A stretch of 64,000 nucleotides of DNA from Phycisphaerae bacterium (lineage in GTDB: Bacteria; Planctomycetota; Phycisphaerae; Phycisphaerales; SM1A02): contig PBAY01000054.1 in the NCBI GenBank assembly GCA_002717655.1, positions 26,082 through 90,081 of the forward strand, in the 5' to 3' direction. Within the stretch, counting starts at the first letter, position 1; every line of letters begins with the position of its first letter. Shown here piece by piece: positions 16,190-25,958 of the stretch. The position numbers and the translations under genes were made by a program. The notes beneath the pieces are model-generated. The model was not told where the DNA came from. It worked only from the letters and a program-made list of their open reading frames with translations, and ran no database searches.

Positions 16190-18238
16190 ATGAATGCCAC
16201 CAGCGAAGCCGCTGAAGCAAACACTCTGACCACCCCAGACCTGCTGGACTCCGGCCCGATGCTTGATTCAGGCCGAGGGGCAGAAGGTCTGGAACGAAGA
16301 CTTCTGGTCGCCCTCTGTGGCGGCGTACTGCTTGCAACATCCTGGATTGGAAAGTTGCTGGGAATCAATCCCCAGATTGCGCAATTCCCGGCATTCCTCG
16401 GCGCCGTCATTCTGGTCATCCCGTTGCTGATGGGTGCCTGGCGCGAAATCGGTCGAGGTCGACCATCCAGTGATTCGCTTGCTTCTCTCGCCGTACTTGC
16501 CGCGATGGCATCCGGCATGTATCTCGCTGCAGGCTTTCTCGCCTTGTTCCTCTGGATGGCGAACCTCATCCTGAGTCGAACGGCATGGGGCGCTCAACGG
16601 GCGATTCGTGAACTGCTTGATCTGACTCCGGATGTAGCCAGACGAATCACATCCGATGGATCCGAAGAAGATGTGAGCCTTTCGGATATCTCCGTTGGTG
16701 ACAAGGTGCGAGTCCGTCCAGGTGAGAACCTCCCTGTTGACGGTCTGGTGCTTCGCGGCACCTCGAACATCAATCAGGCATCACTGACAGGTGAAGCTGT
16801 ACCGATTGAAGTCGCCGAAGGATCCGAGGTCTATGCCGGTACAACCAACCTCACAGGTCAGATCGATCTTGAAGTCACGGCTATTGCCGGTGAAACCACC
16901 ATCGGCAAGGTCGAGGCGCTGATTCGCGAAGCTGAATCGAGCAAGACACGTCGACAGGAATTGATTGAACAGCTGGCTGGCTACTATTTCTGGGTCGTCC
17001 TGATGGTGGCCGCACTGGTCTGGTTCTTCACGATCCGAAGTACCGACGAAGTCATCCGATCACAGGCTGCCTTGCGAGCCATCACGGTACTCGTCGTGAC
17101 GTGCCCCGGCGGTCTCCTGATTTCCCATCCAACCGCAATGGTCGCCGCCTTTGCCGCTGCTGCAAGGCTCGGCATCATGATCAAGCAGACCAGAACACTC
17201 GAATCAGCCGCCAATGTCGACACCGTCGTGATGGACAAGACGGGTACGTTGACGACCGGAAAATTTGCGGTCAGCCGCCTTTCACCTGCAGAAGGTGTTG
17301 AAGGTGCCACACTGCTTCAGGCTGCAGCTGACGGTGAACAACATTCGAATCACCCACTCGCTCGCTCGATTCTCGAAACCGCTGAAAAGGCAAGAATCGA
17401 ACCTCGCCCCATCGAGAAGTATGAAGAACTCCACGGTCGTGGTGTCGTGGCGCATGCCGCCGACGGCGATGTGCATGTTGGACGCTGGGCCTGGATCTGC
17501 GAACTCAACCCGGACGTTCGCGAAGAAGTTGAACAGGTGGATGCCAAGCTTGCAGGCATGTCCGGCGTACATGTGATGCAGAACGGACGATATCTTGGCG
17601 CCGTGGGCCTGGAAGACCGACTTCGCCGACATGCTTCCGAAGCTGTTGCGGAACTGCGGGAACTCGGCTGCCGCAAGGTCTGCATCTTCACAGGCGACCG
17701 CCTCTCGGTAGCCAAACGAGTAGGTCAAGCCATTGGCGTCGATGCCATTGAAGCAGAATGCCTCCCCGAGGAAAAACATGAAGAGCTGAAGTACCTGATT
17801 CGACGTGGCCATCGAACACTGGTCGTTGGCGACGGAATCAATGATGGACCAATTCTTGCAACTGCTGAAGTTGGCGTAGCCATGGGACTTTCAGGATCTG
17901 ACATCGCAACCAACTCGGCTGGTGTCGCACTCATGAATGATGATCTTCGACACATCCCCTTCCTGCTGTCACTGGCACGAAAGTCGAGAAGAGTCATCAG
18001 TCAGAACATCGCCATGTCACTGATGCTTGCCATCATTGGCCTCGCACTTGCCGCGACGGGCACAATCCTCAATCTCTGGCTTGCACCCTTCTACTACGCA
18101 CTTGGATACGTGGTAGTCATCGCCAACAGCCTGAGACTGGTGCGTTTCGGAGAGGAATTCTCCGAACAGGAACAGGAACGCCAGCGGATCGAGGCACAAC
18201 GCGTGTCGAAACCAGTCCGCCAGATGGCTTCTGCCTGA
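16190..18238 (+). CDS. P1B-like heavy-metal P-type ATPase with a CPGG motif
   Basis: 682-residue ATP-driven cation pump of the inner membrane. The ATG at 16190 is chosen over a TTG at 16154 because GAGAG precedes it. The actuator domain has TGEAVPIE near residue 200. The phosphorylated Asp is Asp349 in DKTGTLTTG. The P1B-specific His-Pro is in EQHSNHPLARS. The hinge is GDGINDGPIL (about 547). No N-terminal HMA domain or Cys-rich tail is present. The membrane metal motif, usually CPC, SPC or TPC, reads VTCPGGLLISHPTAM (Cys305), so the second Cys is replaced by Gly. The transported ion therefore cannot be assigned. Neighbours (gpsA, aldolase) give no clue. A strong terminator follows. Confidence 0.85.
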   Translation: MNATSEAAEANTLTTPDLLDSGPMLDSGRGAEGLERRLLVALCGGVLLATSWIGKLLGINPQIAQFPAFLGAVILVIPLLMGAWREIGRGRPSSDSLASLAVLAAMASGMYLAAGFLALFLWMANLILSRTAWGAQRAIRELLDLTPDVARRITSDGSEEDVSLSDISVGDKVRVRPGENLPVDGLVLRGTSNINQASLTGEAVPIEVAEGSEVYAGTTNLTGQIDLEVTAIAGETTIGKVEALIREAESSKTRRQELIEQLAGYYFWVVLMVAALVWFFTIRSTDEVIRSQAALRAITVLVVTCPGGLLISHPTAMVAAFAAAARLGIMIKQTRTLESAANVDTVVMDKTGTLTTGKFAVSRLSPAEGVEGATLLQAAADGEQHSNHPLARSILETAEKARIEPRPIEKYEELHGRGVVAHAADGDVHVGRWAWICELNPDVREEVEQVDAKLAGMSGVHVMQNGRYLGAVGLEDRLRRHASEAVAELRELGCRKVCIFTGDRLSVAKRVGQAIGVDAIEAECLPEEKHEELKYLIRRGHRTLVVGDGINDGPILATAEVGVAMGLSGSDIATNSAGVALMNDDLRHIPFLLSLARKSRRVISQNIAMSLMLAIIGLALAATGTILNLWLAPFYYALGYVVVIANSLRLVRFGEEFSEQEQERQRIEAQRVSKPVRQMASA

Positions 18239-18265
18239 GTTTGACCCCGACCGATCTGAACATGA

Positions 18266-18300
18266 AAAGCCCCCGCCGAATCCGGCGGGGGCTTTCTGTT
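18266..18300. terminator. Intrinsic terminator, probably bidirectional
   Basis: AAAGCCCCCGCCG (18266-18278) pairs with CGGCGGGGGCTTT (18283-18295), a perfect 13-bp stem with a 4-base loop. TTTCTGTTT lies on the plus side and a short T-run on the minus side. It sits between the convergent ATPase and aldolase genes and can serve both. Confidence 0.9.
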
Positions 18301-18322
18301 TCAAGCTGAGATCGAATGATGA

Positions 18323-19408
18323 TCAGGCGATATCGATTCGGTCGTCGAGGTAGACATCCTGAATCGTATGCAGAAGCTCAACGCCCTCTGCCATCGGTCT
18401 CTGAAAGGCCTTGCGTCCTGATATCAACCCGGTTCCTCCGGCACGCTTGTTGATCACAGCGGTCTTGACCGCCTGACCGAAGTCGTCTGCACCACTTGCA
18501 CCACCTGAGTTGATCATTCCCGCTCGTCCCATGTAGCAGTTGACGATCTGCCAACGACAGAGATCGATCGGATGATCCGTGCACAAGTCGCTGTACATCC
18601 GCTTGTCATACTTGCCATAAGGCCCATGAGCTTCGTTCATGGCGACATAGCCGCCATTGTTCTCCGCCTGCTTCTGCTTGATGATGTCAGCCTCGATGGT
18701 CACGCCAAGATGATTGGCCTGTCCTGTGAGATCCGCCGAGACGTGGTAATCCTTGCCATCAATCTTGAAGTCCGGATTGCGAAGATAGCACCAGAGAACC
18801 GTTGCCATTCCAAGTTCATGAGCCATCTGAAAGGCTTCAGCAACCTCGATGATCTGACGACGTGACTCATCGGATCCGAAGTAGATCGTAGCCCCGACGG
18901 CAGCAGCACCCAGATTCCATGCTTCCTGAACCGTACCGAACATCACCTGGTCGAACTGGTTGGGCGAAGTCAGCAGCTCATTGTGATTCAGCTTGCAGAT
19001 GAAGGGGATCTTGTGGGCGTATCGACGGCTCACGGAGCCAAGGACCCCGAAGGTCGTAGCCACGGCATTGCAGCCACCTTCAATTGCGAGTTTGACGATG
19101 TTCTCACCATCGAAATACAGCGGATTGGCACTGAACGAGGCGGCACCCGAATGCTCGATCCCCTGATCCACAGGAAGGATCGACAGGTAGCCGGTGCCGC
19201 CGAGTCGCCCATGGCTGTAGATGCTCTCCAATGAACGCAGTGCCTGAGGATTCCGGTCGCTGTCTTTCCAACAGCGAGTGACGAAATCAGGGCCTGGCAG
19301 GTGAAGCAATTCCTTGTCGAAGATGGCCTTGTGATCCAGAAGCGACTTGGCGTCGTCACCCAGAAGCTTCATTACGTCGGTAGAGGGACCGTTCGTGCTC
19401 ATGGTCAT
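18323..19408 (-). CDS. fbaB: Fructose-bisphosphate aldolase, class I (FbaB/DhnA type)
   Basis: Schiff-base aldolase of glycolysis/gluconeogenesis, 361 residues. The start at 19408 has GGAG six bases upstream; longer versions would overlap the divergent mnmA start. [15 protein letters not shown] is the FbaB signature. [11 protein letters not shown] and [14 protein letters not shown] are barrel strands. The C-terminal phosphate loop is [14 protein letters not shown], with [18 protein letters not shown]. The [19 protein letters not shown] segment matches E. coli FbaB-like enzymes rather than animal class I aldolase. Confident as to family. Confidence 0.92.
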   Translation of the reverse strand: MTMSTNGPSTDVMKLLGDDAKSLLDHKAIFDKELLHLPGPDFVTRCWKDSDRNPQALRSLESIYSHGRLGGTGYLSILPVDQGIEHSGAASFSANPLYFDGENIVKLAIEGGCNAVATTFGVLGSVSRRYAHKIPFICKLNHNELLTSPNQFDQVMFGTVQEAWNLGAAAVGATIYFGSDESRRQIIEVAEAFQMAHELGMATVLWCYLRNPDFKIDGKDYHVSADLTGQANHLGVTIEADIIKQKQAENNGGYVAMNEAHGPYGKYDKRMYSDLCTDHPIDLCRWQIVNCYMGRAGMINSGGASGADDFGQAVKTAVINKRAGGTGLISGRKAFQRPMAEGVELLHTIQDVYLDDRIDIA

Positions 19409-19527
19409 GTTTCTCCATACATGGGCCCGGAGTTTTTCGAGCTGGCACGATACCATGATGGATCTGTCCCTGATGAAATGGTCCCTTGGCTCACAAGAGG
19501 CCCGCCCTGAATCCGTATTGGTGGCCC

Positions 19528-20685
19528 ATGACTGAATCCAGCTCATCTCGCAAGGTCCTCCTGGCCATGTCCGGTGGCGTCGACTCCTCAGTCGCGGCGA
19601 TTCTCCTTCAAAAGGAAGGCTGGGATGTCGTCGGCTGCTTCATGCGACTTGGCTCACCAGGGGAAGCACTTCAGGAGGCCGTTGAGGCCTGTGACACCTC
19701 CAAGATCCGGATCGGTCATCAGGGCTGCTGCTCGATCAATGATGCAGAGGATGCCAGACGAGTTGCGGCATCACTGGACATCCCGTTCTACGTCCTGAAC
19801 TTTAGGGAGGACTTCGGGCGAATCATCGACTACTTCCGTGCCGAGTATCACGCAGGACGTACACCCAACCCCTGTGTTCGATGCAATGACTGGCTCAAGT
19901 TCGGTCGGCTTCATGACTATGCCAAACAGATCGGTGCAAGCTATGTCGCCAGTGGACACCACGCTCGCGTCACCGGCGAGGGCAATGACAGGCGTATTCG
20001 TTGTGGTGTAGATGAAGACAAGGATCAAAGCTATGTGCTCTTCGGAGCACCGACACAGCGCCTGCAGGAAATGCTTCTTCCAATCGGTCACTTGACCAAG
20101 GATGAAGTCCGCGAGATTGCCAGAAAAGAAGGGTTGCCGGTATTCAACAAGCCTGACTCGCAGGAAATCTGCTTCGTGCCCGACAATGACTATGCAGGAC
20201 TGCTGAGCCGAACCGATCCAGATGCCCTCAAGCCCGGAGAAATCGTCAATCAGAGTGGTGACGTCGTAGGTACTCATGACGGACATCAGCATTTCACGAT
20301 CGGGCAACGCCGAGGCATCGGTATCGCATCGGACAAGCCTCTCTACGTGATCAATCGAGATGCCGATTCAAATCGGATCGTCGTGGGTGAACGTGATCAA
20401 CTTTCATCTCCAGGACTGCTGGCTGAAAAAGCGAACTGGTTCATTGATCCACCGGAAGACTGGCTCCCCTGCCGAGTTCGAATTCGATACAACGCCCCTG
20501 CGGTTCCGGCACGTGTTCGATGCGACTCCCCTGAGACCTTCATCGTGGAGTTTGGAAGCCCGCAGTTTGCCGTTGCACCCGGCCAGGCAGCCGTGTGCTA
20601 TGACGGCGATGCCGTCATCGGAGGTGGATGGATTCATCAACCCCTTTCTTCCAACGCGATCGAGTTTGTTCACGGGGATGACTGA
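19528..20685 (+). CDS. mnmA: tRNA-specific 2-thiouridylase
   Basis: Puts sulfur on U34 of tRNA-Lys, -Glu and -Gln. 385 residues. The PP-loop is [11 protein letters not shown] near residue 13. The two catalytic cysteines are Cys116 ([10 protein letters not shown]) and Cys215 ([11 protein letters not shown]), 99 residues apart as expected. GHHARV and GQRRGIGI are conserved. The ATG at 19528 is preferred to a TTG at 19486. It lies next to the aldolase and upstream of the gamma-glutamyltransferase. A cysteine desulfurase, a possible sulfur donor, and a tRNA-Lys gene lie at the end of the window. Confidence 0.95.
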   Translation: MTESSSSRKVLLAMSGGVDSSVAAILLQKEGWDVVGCFMRLGSPGEALQEAVEACDTSKIRIGHQGCCSINDAEDARRVAASLDIPFYVLNFREDFGRIIDYFRAEYHAGRTPNPCVRCNDWLKFGRLHDYAKQIGASYVASGHHARVTGEGNDRRIRCGVDEDKDQSYVLFGAPTQRLQEMLLPIGHLTKDEVREIARKEGLPVFNKPDSQEICFVPDNDYAGLLSRTDPDALKPGEIVNQSGDVVGTHDGHQHFTIGQRRGIGIASDKPLYVINRDADSNRIVVGERDQLSSPGLLAEKANWFIDPPEDWLPCRVRIRYNAPAVPARVRCDSPETFIVEFGSPQFAVAPGQAAVCYDGDAVIGGGWIHQPLSSNAIEFVHGDD

Positions 20686-20689
20686 CACC

Positions 20690-22267
20690 ATGAACATGTC
20701 CTTCCGGTATGACTCCCGACGCATGCCCGTCATGGCCCGGAACATGGTCGCCACAGGTCAGCCACTTGCAGCACAAGCCGGTCTGGACATGTTGAAACGC
20801 GGCGGCAACGCAATTGATGCCGCCATTGCTGCTGCTGCCACGCTCACCGTCGTTGAACCTACCGCCAATGGTCTGGGCAGTGATGCATTTGCACAGATCT
20901 GGCATCAGGGTGAACTTCATGGCCTCAATGCTTCTGGCCGATCCCCTCGCAGACTGTCCAGATCTTCATTCCCAGACGGAAAGGTGCCCCAACTGGGCTG
21001 GGATCCGGTCACGGTTCCCGGTGCTGTATCCGCCTGGAGTCATCTTTCCCGGCGATTTGGACTTCTTCCATTCTCATCACTCATGGAACCTGCCATCGCC
21101 TATGCCCGGGAGGGCTTCCCGGTTTCACCGCAAGCTGCGGCTGGCTGGGCTCGTGCTGCAGCGCGATATCGGGACTTCCCGGAATGGCAACGCGTGTTTG
21201 CTCCGGAAGGGCGAACACCTCATGCTGGGGATTGTTTCACGAATCCGGATCAAGCAGGAACGATTGAACGTATTGCCGCTTCGAATGGAAACGACTTCTA
21301 CCATGGTGAACTGGCACGGCGTATGGCTGAAATCTCCGCCAGAGATGGTGGGTATCTCGACTTCCAGGATCTGGATGAGCATCAGCCACTGGAAACAACT
21401 CCACTGTCAGTTTCAATTGGCGATGCAGAAGTACATGAACTTCCTCCCAATGGTCAGGGGCTTGCTGCACTGGTAGCGATGGGCATTCTCGATCGTCTGG
21501 ATCTCAACAAGGAAGAACCTGATCACCCCCTGACACTTCATCTCCAGATGGAGGCGATGAAAATTGGGTTTGAGGATGCATTCCGGATCATCAGTGATCC
21601 TGATCTGCTGACCGAAGATCCCCAATCGGTCCTGACTGCAGAGGCCCTTGAACAACGCGCAGCGCGTATCAGCAGGACAGACGTGATACAAACCATTTTC
21701 CCCTGGCCACAGTGGAACTCCACCGTCTATCTGGCAACTGCAGATGAAGAAGGCAATGCAGTTTCATTCATTCAATCGAACTTCGAGGGATTTGGCAGTG
21801 GCGTGGTGATTGATGGAACTGGAATTGCCATGCAGAACCGCGGCTCTGGATTTCATCCTGACCCAGATCATCCAGGAACGATTGCTGGCGGCGTTCGACC
21901 ATTCCATACGATCATTCCAGGCTTCGTCACCCGCGATGGAACCGCTGAAATGCCATTTGGAATCATGGGTGGACCAATGCAGGCGCAAGGCCACCTCCAG
22001 TTCATCTCACGCTGCCTGCTCTCAGGGCAGAATCCACAGGAAGCGATGGACGCTCCTCGTTGGCGGCTCTTCGAAGGCAAGAGAGTTGAAGTTGAGCCAG
22101 GCACGAATCCCGCTACGATCGAAGGTCTCAGCGATCTGGGACATGACGTCATCATGGCCGACTCCAGAACGGTCCGCTTTGGTGGCGGGCAGGCCATTCA
22201 ACGGCTTGATGGCGCCTGGATCGGAGCCAGTGACTCGCGCAGAGATGGCCAGGCAGTAGGATTCTGA
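20690..22267 (+). CDS. Gamma-glutamyltransferase family protein
   Basis: Ntn-type hydrolase/transferase of 525 residues acting on glutathione or related gamma-glutamyl amides. ATG 20690, five bases after mnmA, is preferred to the ATG at 20678, which overlaps mnmA. The large subunit opens with GGNAIDAAIAAAATLTVVEPTANGLG (family block). The autoprocessing Thr lies in WNSTVYLATADEEGNAVS, aligned with the TTHxSVVDxxGN box. GSGFHPDPDHPG and MGGPMQAQGHLQ follow. I see no signal peptide, so a cytoplasmic location is possible; many relatives of this acylase-like group lack one. Confidence 0.85.
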   Translation: MNMSFRYDSRRMPVMARNMVATGQPLAAQAGLDMLKRGGNAIDAAIAAAATLTVVEPTANGLGSDAFAQIWHQGELHGLNASGRSPRRLSRSSFPDGKVPQLGWDPVTVPGAVSAWSHLSRRFGLLPFSSLMEPAIAYAREGFPVSPQAAAGWARAAARYRDFPEWQRVFAPEGRTPHAGDCFTNPDQAGTIERIAASNGNDFYHGELARRMAEISARDGGYLDFQDLDEHQPLETTPLSVSIGDAEVHELPPNGQGLAALVAMGILDRLDLNKEEPDHPLTLHLQMEAMKIGFEDAFRIISDPDLLTEDPQSVLTAEALEQRAARISRTDVIQTIFPWPQWNSTVYLATADEEGNAVSFIQSNFEGFGSGVVIDGTGIAMQNRGSGFHPDPDHPGTIAGGVRPFHTIIPGFVTRDGTAEMPFGIMGGPMQAQGHLQFISRCLLSGQNPQEAMDAPRWRLFEGKRVEVEPGTNPATIEGLSDLGHDVIMADSRTVRFGGGQAIQRLDGAWIGASDSRRDGQAVGF

Positions 22268-22319
22268 ATGAAACGTGGATGACCCGAGCAGGATCAATCA
22301 ACGTGTACCATCTCCAGTC

Positions 22320-23306
22320 ATGTTCATCTATGCCGGTATCGATGAAGCAGGATATGGACCAATGCTTGGCCCACTTTGTGTGGCAAGCAGTGTGTTCATA
22401 CTTGAAGAACCCCCAGAAGATGGGGTTGCGCCGGACTTGTGGGATGATCTGTCGCGAGTGGTAAGTCGAAATCTGCGAGATGCCAAACATCGCATCACGA
22501 TTGCTGACTCCAAGAAACTCAAAGGAGCACGCTCCGGTCAGTCGCATCCACTTCGACATCTGGAACGTGGCGTTCTGGCCTGCTTTGCTGCAATGAACAC
22601 CGACAGCCATGTTCTGGACGAGCTTAACCAGAATGAACTGTTGGGCAGCTTTGGAGTGCAAGTACCAGACCGACCCTGGTACAGCGATTCTGGACTCTTC
22701 CCTCTTGCTGCTGATCTGGACAAACTCAGAATCGATTCCAGTCGATTGCGTCGATCCATGAATGAAGCCGGAATCCAGATCGAGAGCATGAATTGCTCCG
22801 CCCTTGGAGCAGGCGACTTCAATCGGCATGTGAACAAGACTCACAATAAATCCAGTATCAACATCTGGCTGGTGTTCCAGCAGGTTGAGGCGATCTGGAG
22901 CAGATTCCCCGATGCACGGCCTCGAATCGTTGTCGACCGTCAGGGTGGCCGATCCGCCTACCGGAAAGAACTTCAGATTGCCTGGCCGGAAGCCTCCATC
23001 AAGATCATTGCCGAATCTGCAGAATTCAGCCGCTACGAAGTGAATCTCCCAGGCAGAGGTCAGCTCGTGATCATTTTCACGATCCAAGCTGAATCGCATC
23101 ACATGCCTGTTGCGCTGGCCTCCATGACCGCCAAATATGTCCGAGAACTGATGATGAGCCGTCTGAATCGGTACTTCATCTCACAGCAGCCAGGGCTACG
23201 GGAAACCGCCGGATATGTCGAAGATGCCCGCCGTTATCTGGCAGATATCGACACGTTGCTGAATGAGTCCCATATCGATCGGGATGAGCTTGTTCGCTGC
23301 TGCTGA
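22320..23306 (+). CDS. Ribonuclease HII-like protein, extended
   Basis: 328-residue protein whose start matches RNase HII: YAGIDEAGYGPMLGPLCVAS carries the first Asp-Glu pair, and TIADSKKLKG the DSKKL motif. IVVDRQGGRSAYRKEL would supply the third acid, and LASMTAKYVRELMM resembles the ASILAK-RD helix. Ordinary RNase HII is about 200-220 residues; this protein has roughly 120 more between the DSKKL block and the C-terminal half. It is probably a nuclease of the RNase H fold, but ribonucleotide-excision activity is inference. The ATG at 22320 is chosen on homology; a GTG at 22275 is possible, and no clear ribosome site is seen for either. Confidence 0.7.
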   Translation: MFIYAGIDEAGYGPMLGPLCVASSVFILEEPPEDGVAPDLWDDLSRVVSRNLRDAKHRITIADSKKLKGARSGQSHPLRHLERGVLACFAAMNTDSHVLDELNQNELLGSFGVQVPDRPWYSDSGLFPLAADLDKLRIDSSRLRRSMNEAGIQIESMNCSALGAGDFNRHVNKTHNKSSINIWLVFQQVEAIWSRFPDARPRIVVDRQGGRSAYRKELQIAWPEASIKIIAESAEFSRYEVNLPGRGQLVIIFTIQAESHHMPVALASMTAKYVRELMMSRLNRYFISQQPGLRETAGYVEDARRYLADIDTLLNESHIDRDELVRCC

Positions 23307-23380
23307 TCGAACCCCCGGATCAAAGCGGTTCTAAGGGTCCTGAAGAAGCACTTCAAAGTTTGTTTCCGCAGCAAAATGGA

Positions 23381-23408
23381 TTGACCTAGGACAAGAAGCC
23401 GATATCCT
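23381..23408 (+). promoter_or_regulatory. Candidate sigma-70-type promoter for fusA
   Basis: TTGACC (23381-23386), a 16-base spacer, then TATCCT (23403-23408). The -35 matches five of six consensus bases and the -10 four of six. Transcription would begin near 23415, giving a leader of about 340 bases before the fusA start. Confidence 0.4.
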
Positions 23409-23417
23409 TCACGATTC

Positions 23418-23438
23418 AGGCTCTTTTTTTGAGAGCCT
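23418..23438 (+). repeat. Hairpin with T-rich loop at predicted transcript start
   Basis: AGGCTCT (23418-23424) pairs with AGAGCCT (23432-23438); the loop is T6G. It lies at or just after the predicted transcription start and could protect the 5' end. The T-run is in the loop, so it is not an intrinsic terminator. Confidence 0.4.
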
Positions 23439-23508
23439 CAACAAGTGGTTGAATCCGCTCCAATCGACTCGACAAGTCGTGACGAGCCCATCTGCGAAAG
23501 GAAGACCA

Positions 23509-23547
23509 ATGCAGTTGGATGACGAGGACACCGCCCGGGCACGCTGA
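23509..23547 (+). CDS. Candidate 12-codon leader peptide before fusA
   Basis: An ATG at 23509 follows AAAGGAAG by five bases, a good ribosome site. It opens a 12-codon frame reading MQLDDEDTARAR, stopping with TGA at 23545-23547. The stop is two bases before a strong nested hairpin. The peptide is too short to be a stable protein, and its acidic/Arg composition does not match a known attenuation peptide. The arrangement resembles translation-coupled leader ORFs, but no expression evidence is available. The alternative is chance. Confidence 0.35.
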   Translation: MQLDDEDTARAR

Positions 23548-23549
23548 GA

Positions 23550-23598
23550 CCTGTTCATGAGGCTCGGCAACCCAAGCCGGGCGGAGACAATGAACGGG
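23550..23598 (+). promoter_or_regulatory. Nested hairpin in fusA leader
   Basis: The outer stem CCTGTTCAT (23550-23558) pairs with ATGAACGGG (23590-23598), with one G-T pair. The inner stem GCTCGGC (23562-23568) pairs with GCCGGGC (23576-23582), also with one G-T pair, around a 7-base loop. The two stems are separated by short internal loops. No T-run follows. It is a candidate structured regulatory element about 155 bases before the fusA start. Confidence 0.5.
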
Positions 23599-23755
23599 CA
23601 GATTCAGGCGGCAACAAGCCCCCTGACATGACAGAAGGCCCTTGTAGAAATATTTCCCTGACGAGCTGACCGTATGGCAGTTCTCGATAACGAACTTGCT
23701 CCATTTCGGAGCTCACACAACCCGTGCATAACGCACAAACCAACGAGTGAATGAC

Positions 23756-25867
23756 ATGTCAATGGATCTGACCAAGGTAAGAAACATCGGAATCTGCGCC
23801 CACATCGACGCCGGCAAGACAACGGTCACCGAGCGCGTGCTGTACTACACCGGGCAGAACTACAAGATGGGCGAAGTCCATGAAGGCACCGCCACGATGG
23901 ACTTCCTTGAAGAAGAACAGCAGCGTGGTATCACGATCCAGTCCGCGGCAACAACCTGCCCATGGGAAAAAGATGGTGTCACCTACACGGTCAATCTGAT
24001 TGACACACCTGGCCACGTGGACTTCACCATCGAGGTGGAACGATCCATGCGTGTTCTGGATGGCGCCGTGGCCGTCTTTGATGGCAAGGAAGGCGTTGAA
24101 GCACAGTCCGAGACTGTCTGGCGACAGGCTGATCGATACAACGTTCCTCGTCTCTGTTTCATCAACAAGATGGACAAGATCGGTGCCGACTTCGAGTTCA
24201 GTTTCAACTCGATCAAGGAGCGTCTTGGCGCACACCCCATCGCTGTTCAGATTCCAATTGGCGCAGGCGATGACCTTGAGGGACTGGTTGATCTTCTGGA
24301 GATGAAGGCCTACTACTTCGACAGCAGTGAACTTGGCGCTGTTGTTGAACAACGAGAGATTCCGGATGACATGAAGGACATGGCGGAACTCTGGCGACAT
24401 GAACTGGTCGAAAGAGCAGCTGAACTTGATGACAACCTGACTGAAAAGTACATCGAAGACGAGTCCTCGATTACCCGGGAAGAGATTATCACTGCACTTC
24501 GCATCGGTACCCTGGCTCAGACCTGCTGCCCTACTTTCTGTGGTGCAGCACTCCGCAACATCGGAATTCAACGTCTGCTCAATGGCGTCATCGACTTCCT
24601 TCCAAATCCAACGGAAGCACCACCTGTCGAAGGTGTGGATCCAAAGGATGAACACAATAAGATGACACGACCCAGCAGCCTGGATGCCCCCTTCTCAGCA
24701 CTGGTCTTCAAGGTGGTCAATGACACCCATGGCGACCTGACCTATGCCCGAATCTATTCCGGCGTCCTCAAGAAGGGCTCACGTGTCCTTAACCCTGTTA
24801 ACGGCAAGAAGGAAAATGTCTCTCGAATCTATGAGATGCATGCCAAGGATCGCCAGACGCTTGATGAGGCCGTCGCAGGACAGATCGTCGCGCTCATCGG
24901 ACTGAAGTCCTCGATCACGGGTGACACCCTCTGTGACACCAATGATCCGATTGTTCTGGAACGAATGACCTTCCCAGATCCCGTGATCTCGATGTCCATC
25001 GAACCACTCACGACTGAGGACAAGAAGAAGTTGGCGGAAGCACTTGGCACCATCATGCGTGAAGATCCGTCATTCCAGTCCAGGTTCAATGATGAAACCG
25101 GTGAAACCGTGATCAGCGGCATGGGTGAACTGCATCTGGAAATCATCAAGAACAAGCTGGTTCGCGACATGAACATCGGCGTGAACGTCGGTACCCCACG
25201 GGTCAGTTATCGCGAAGCGATCACCGGCCCCGCCGATGCCATCCGCGGCAAGTTCGTCAAGCAGACTGGTGGTCGTGGTCAGTTCGGTGATGTCATCATC
25301 AACGTACGGCCAATTACACCTGAAGAAGCCGAAGCTGAAGAGCTCGTACTCAAGGATGGCGTCGCCTTCATTGACAAGATCTCCCAGGGTTCGATTCCAC
25401 GTGAGTACATTCCATCCGTCGAAACGGGTATCCGCCATGCGGCGGGCTCAGGCATTCTGGGCGGTTACCCCATGGTCAACGTCTGTGTTGAACTGATTGA
25501 TGGTTCATACCATGATGTCGACTCCAGCCAGATTGCATTCGAACAAGCCGGGGCACTGGCCTTCCGCGAAGCATGCTCCAAGGCAGGTCTGGCTCTTCTC
25601 GAGCCGATCATGCAGGTCACCATCACTACTCCTGAGGAGTTCTTCGGGGCAGTCAGTGGCGACCTCGGCAGCCGTCGAGGACAGATCAATGAATCCGAAG
25701 TTCGAGGTGTTGTCAGAGTCATTTCTGCAGAAGTGCCACTTTCAGAGATGTTCGGCTACACCACTGTTCTTCGAGGCATCACTCAGGGCCGTGCCAGCAG
25801 CACCATGGAACCAGCCAACTATCAGCTGATGCCACCCAAGCTGCGAGACGAAGTTCTGGCTCGCTAG
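23756..25867 (+). CDS. fusA: Translation elongation factor G
   Basis: GTPase that drives tRNA-mRNA translocation and, with RRF, ribosome recycling. 703 residues from the ATG at 23756. GTP motifs: AHIDAGKTT (residues 15-23), DTPGHVDFT and NKMDKIGAD. Domain II, domain IV ([25 protein letters not shown]) and domain V ([14 protein letters not shown]) are all present. It stands alone, away from rpsL-rpsG-tuf, and has a long leader instead of a str-operon context, which suggests separate control. Only one fusA-type gene is in the window, so whether a second paralogue exists is unknown. Confidence 0.96.
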   Translation: MSMDLTKVRNIGICAHIDAGKTTVTERVLYYTGQNYKMGEVHEGTATMDFLEEEQQRGITIQSAATTCPWEKDGVTYTVNLIDTPGHVDFTIEVERSMRVLDGAVAVFDGKEGVEAQSETVWRQADRYNVPRLCFINKMDKIGADFEFSFNSIKERLGAHPIAVQIPIGAGDDLEGLVDLLEMKAYYFDSSELGAVVEQREIPDDMKDMAELWRHELVERAAELDDNLTEKYIEDESSITREEIITALRIGTLAQTCCPTFCGAALRNIGIQRLLNGVIDFLPNPTEAPPVEGVDPKDEHNKMTRPSSLDAPFSALVFKVVNDTHGDLTYARIYSGVLKKGSRVLNPVNGKKENVSRIYEMHAKDRQTLDEAVAGQIVALIGLKSSITGDTLCDTNDPIVLERMTFPDPVISMSIEPLTTEDKKKLAEALGTIMREDPSFQSRFNDETGETVISGMGELHLEIIKNKLVRDMNIGVNVGTPRVSYREAITGPADAIRGKFVKQTGGRGQFGDVIINVRPITPEEAEAEELVLKDGVAFIDKISQGSIPREYIPSVETGIRHAAGSGILGGYPMVNVCVELIDGSYHDVDSSQIAFEQAGALAFREACSKAGLALLEPIMQVTITTPEEFFGAVSGDLGSRRGQINESEVRGVVRVISAEVPLSEMFGYTTVLRGITQGRASSTMEPANYQLMPPKLRDEVLAR

Positions 25868-25906
25868 AGCGTTCTCGAAGAGACTCTCAACACTGTGATT
25901 CCACGC

Positions 25907-25942
25907 TGGACCTACGCACCCATCGGGGTGTGGTAGGGTCCA
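25907..25942 (+). repeat. Imperfect hairpin between fusA and the phosphatase gene
   Basis: TGGACC...ACCC (25907-25921) pairs imperfectly with GGGT...GGTCCA (25926-25942) around an ATCG loop, with one bulge and a small internal mismatch. There is no T-run after it. It may be a degenerate terminator or a processing site. Confidence 0.4.
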
Positions 25943-25958
25943 CGCGAGGATCAGTGGA

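Larger units (their letters stand above)
23307..23755 (+). other. 449-base non-coding leader of fusA
   Basis: No long ORF with protein-like composition is present on either strand. The region holds a plausible promoter, at least three inverted repeats and a 12-codon ORF with a ribosome site, all listed separately. A further small stem, CGACT/AGTCG, lies near 23465-23480. I see no match to the conserved cores of SRP RNA, tmRNA, 6S RNA or RNase P RNA. It is most simply a long, structured 5' untranslated region. Confidence 0.55.

Noticed and set aside
19409..19546. N-terminal extension of the aldolase
   Set aside because: It runs into the divergent mnmA start and has no homology; GGAG supports 19408.
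20360..20689. N-terminal extension of the gamma-glutamyltransferase into mnmA
   Set aside because: It would overlap conserved mnmA sequence and lacks a ribosome site; the ATG at 20690 fits better.
23555..23822. Two short minus-strand frames in the fusA leader and start
   Set aside because: They overlap conserved fusA sequence or structured leader and have no ribosome site or homology.
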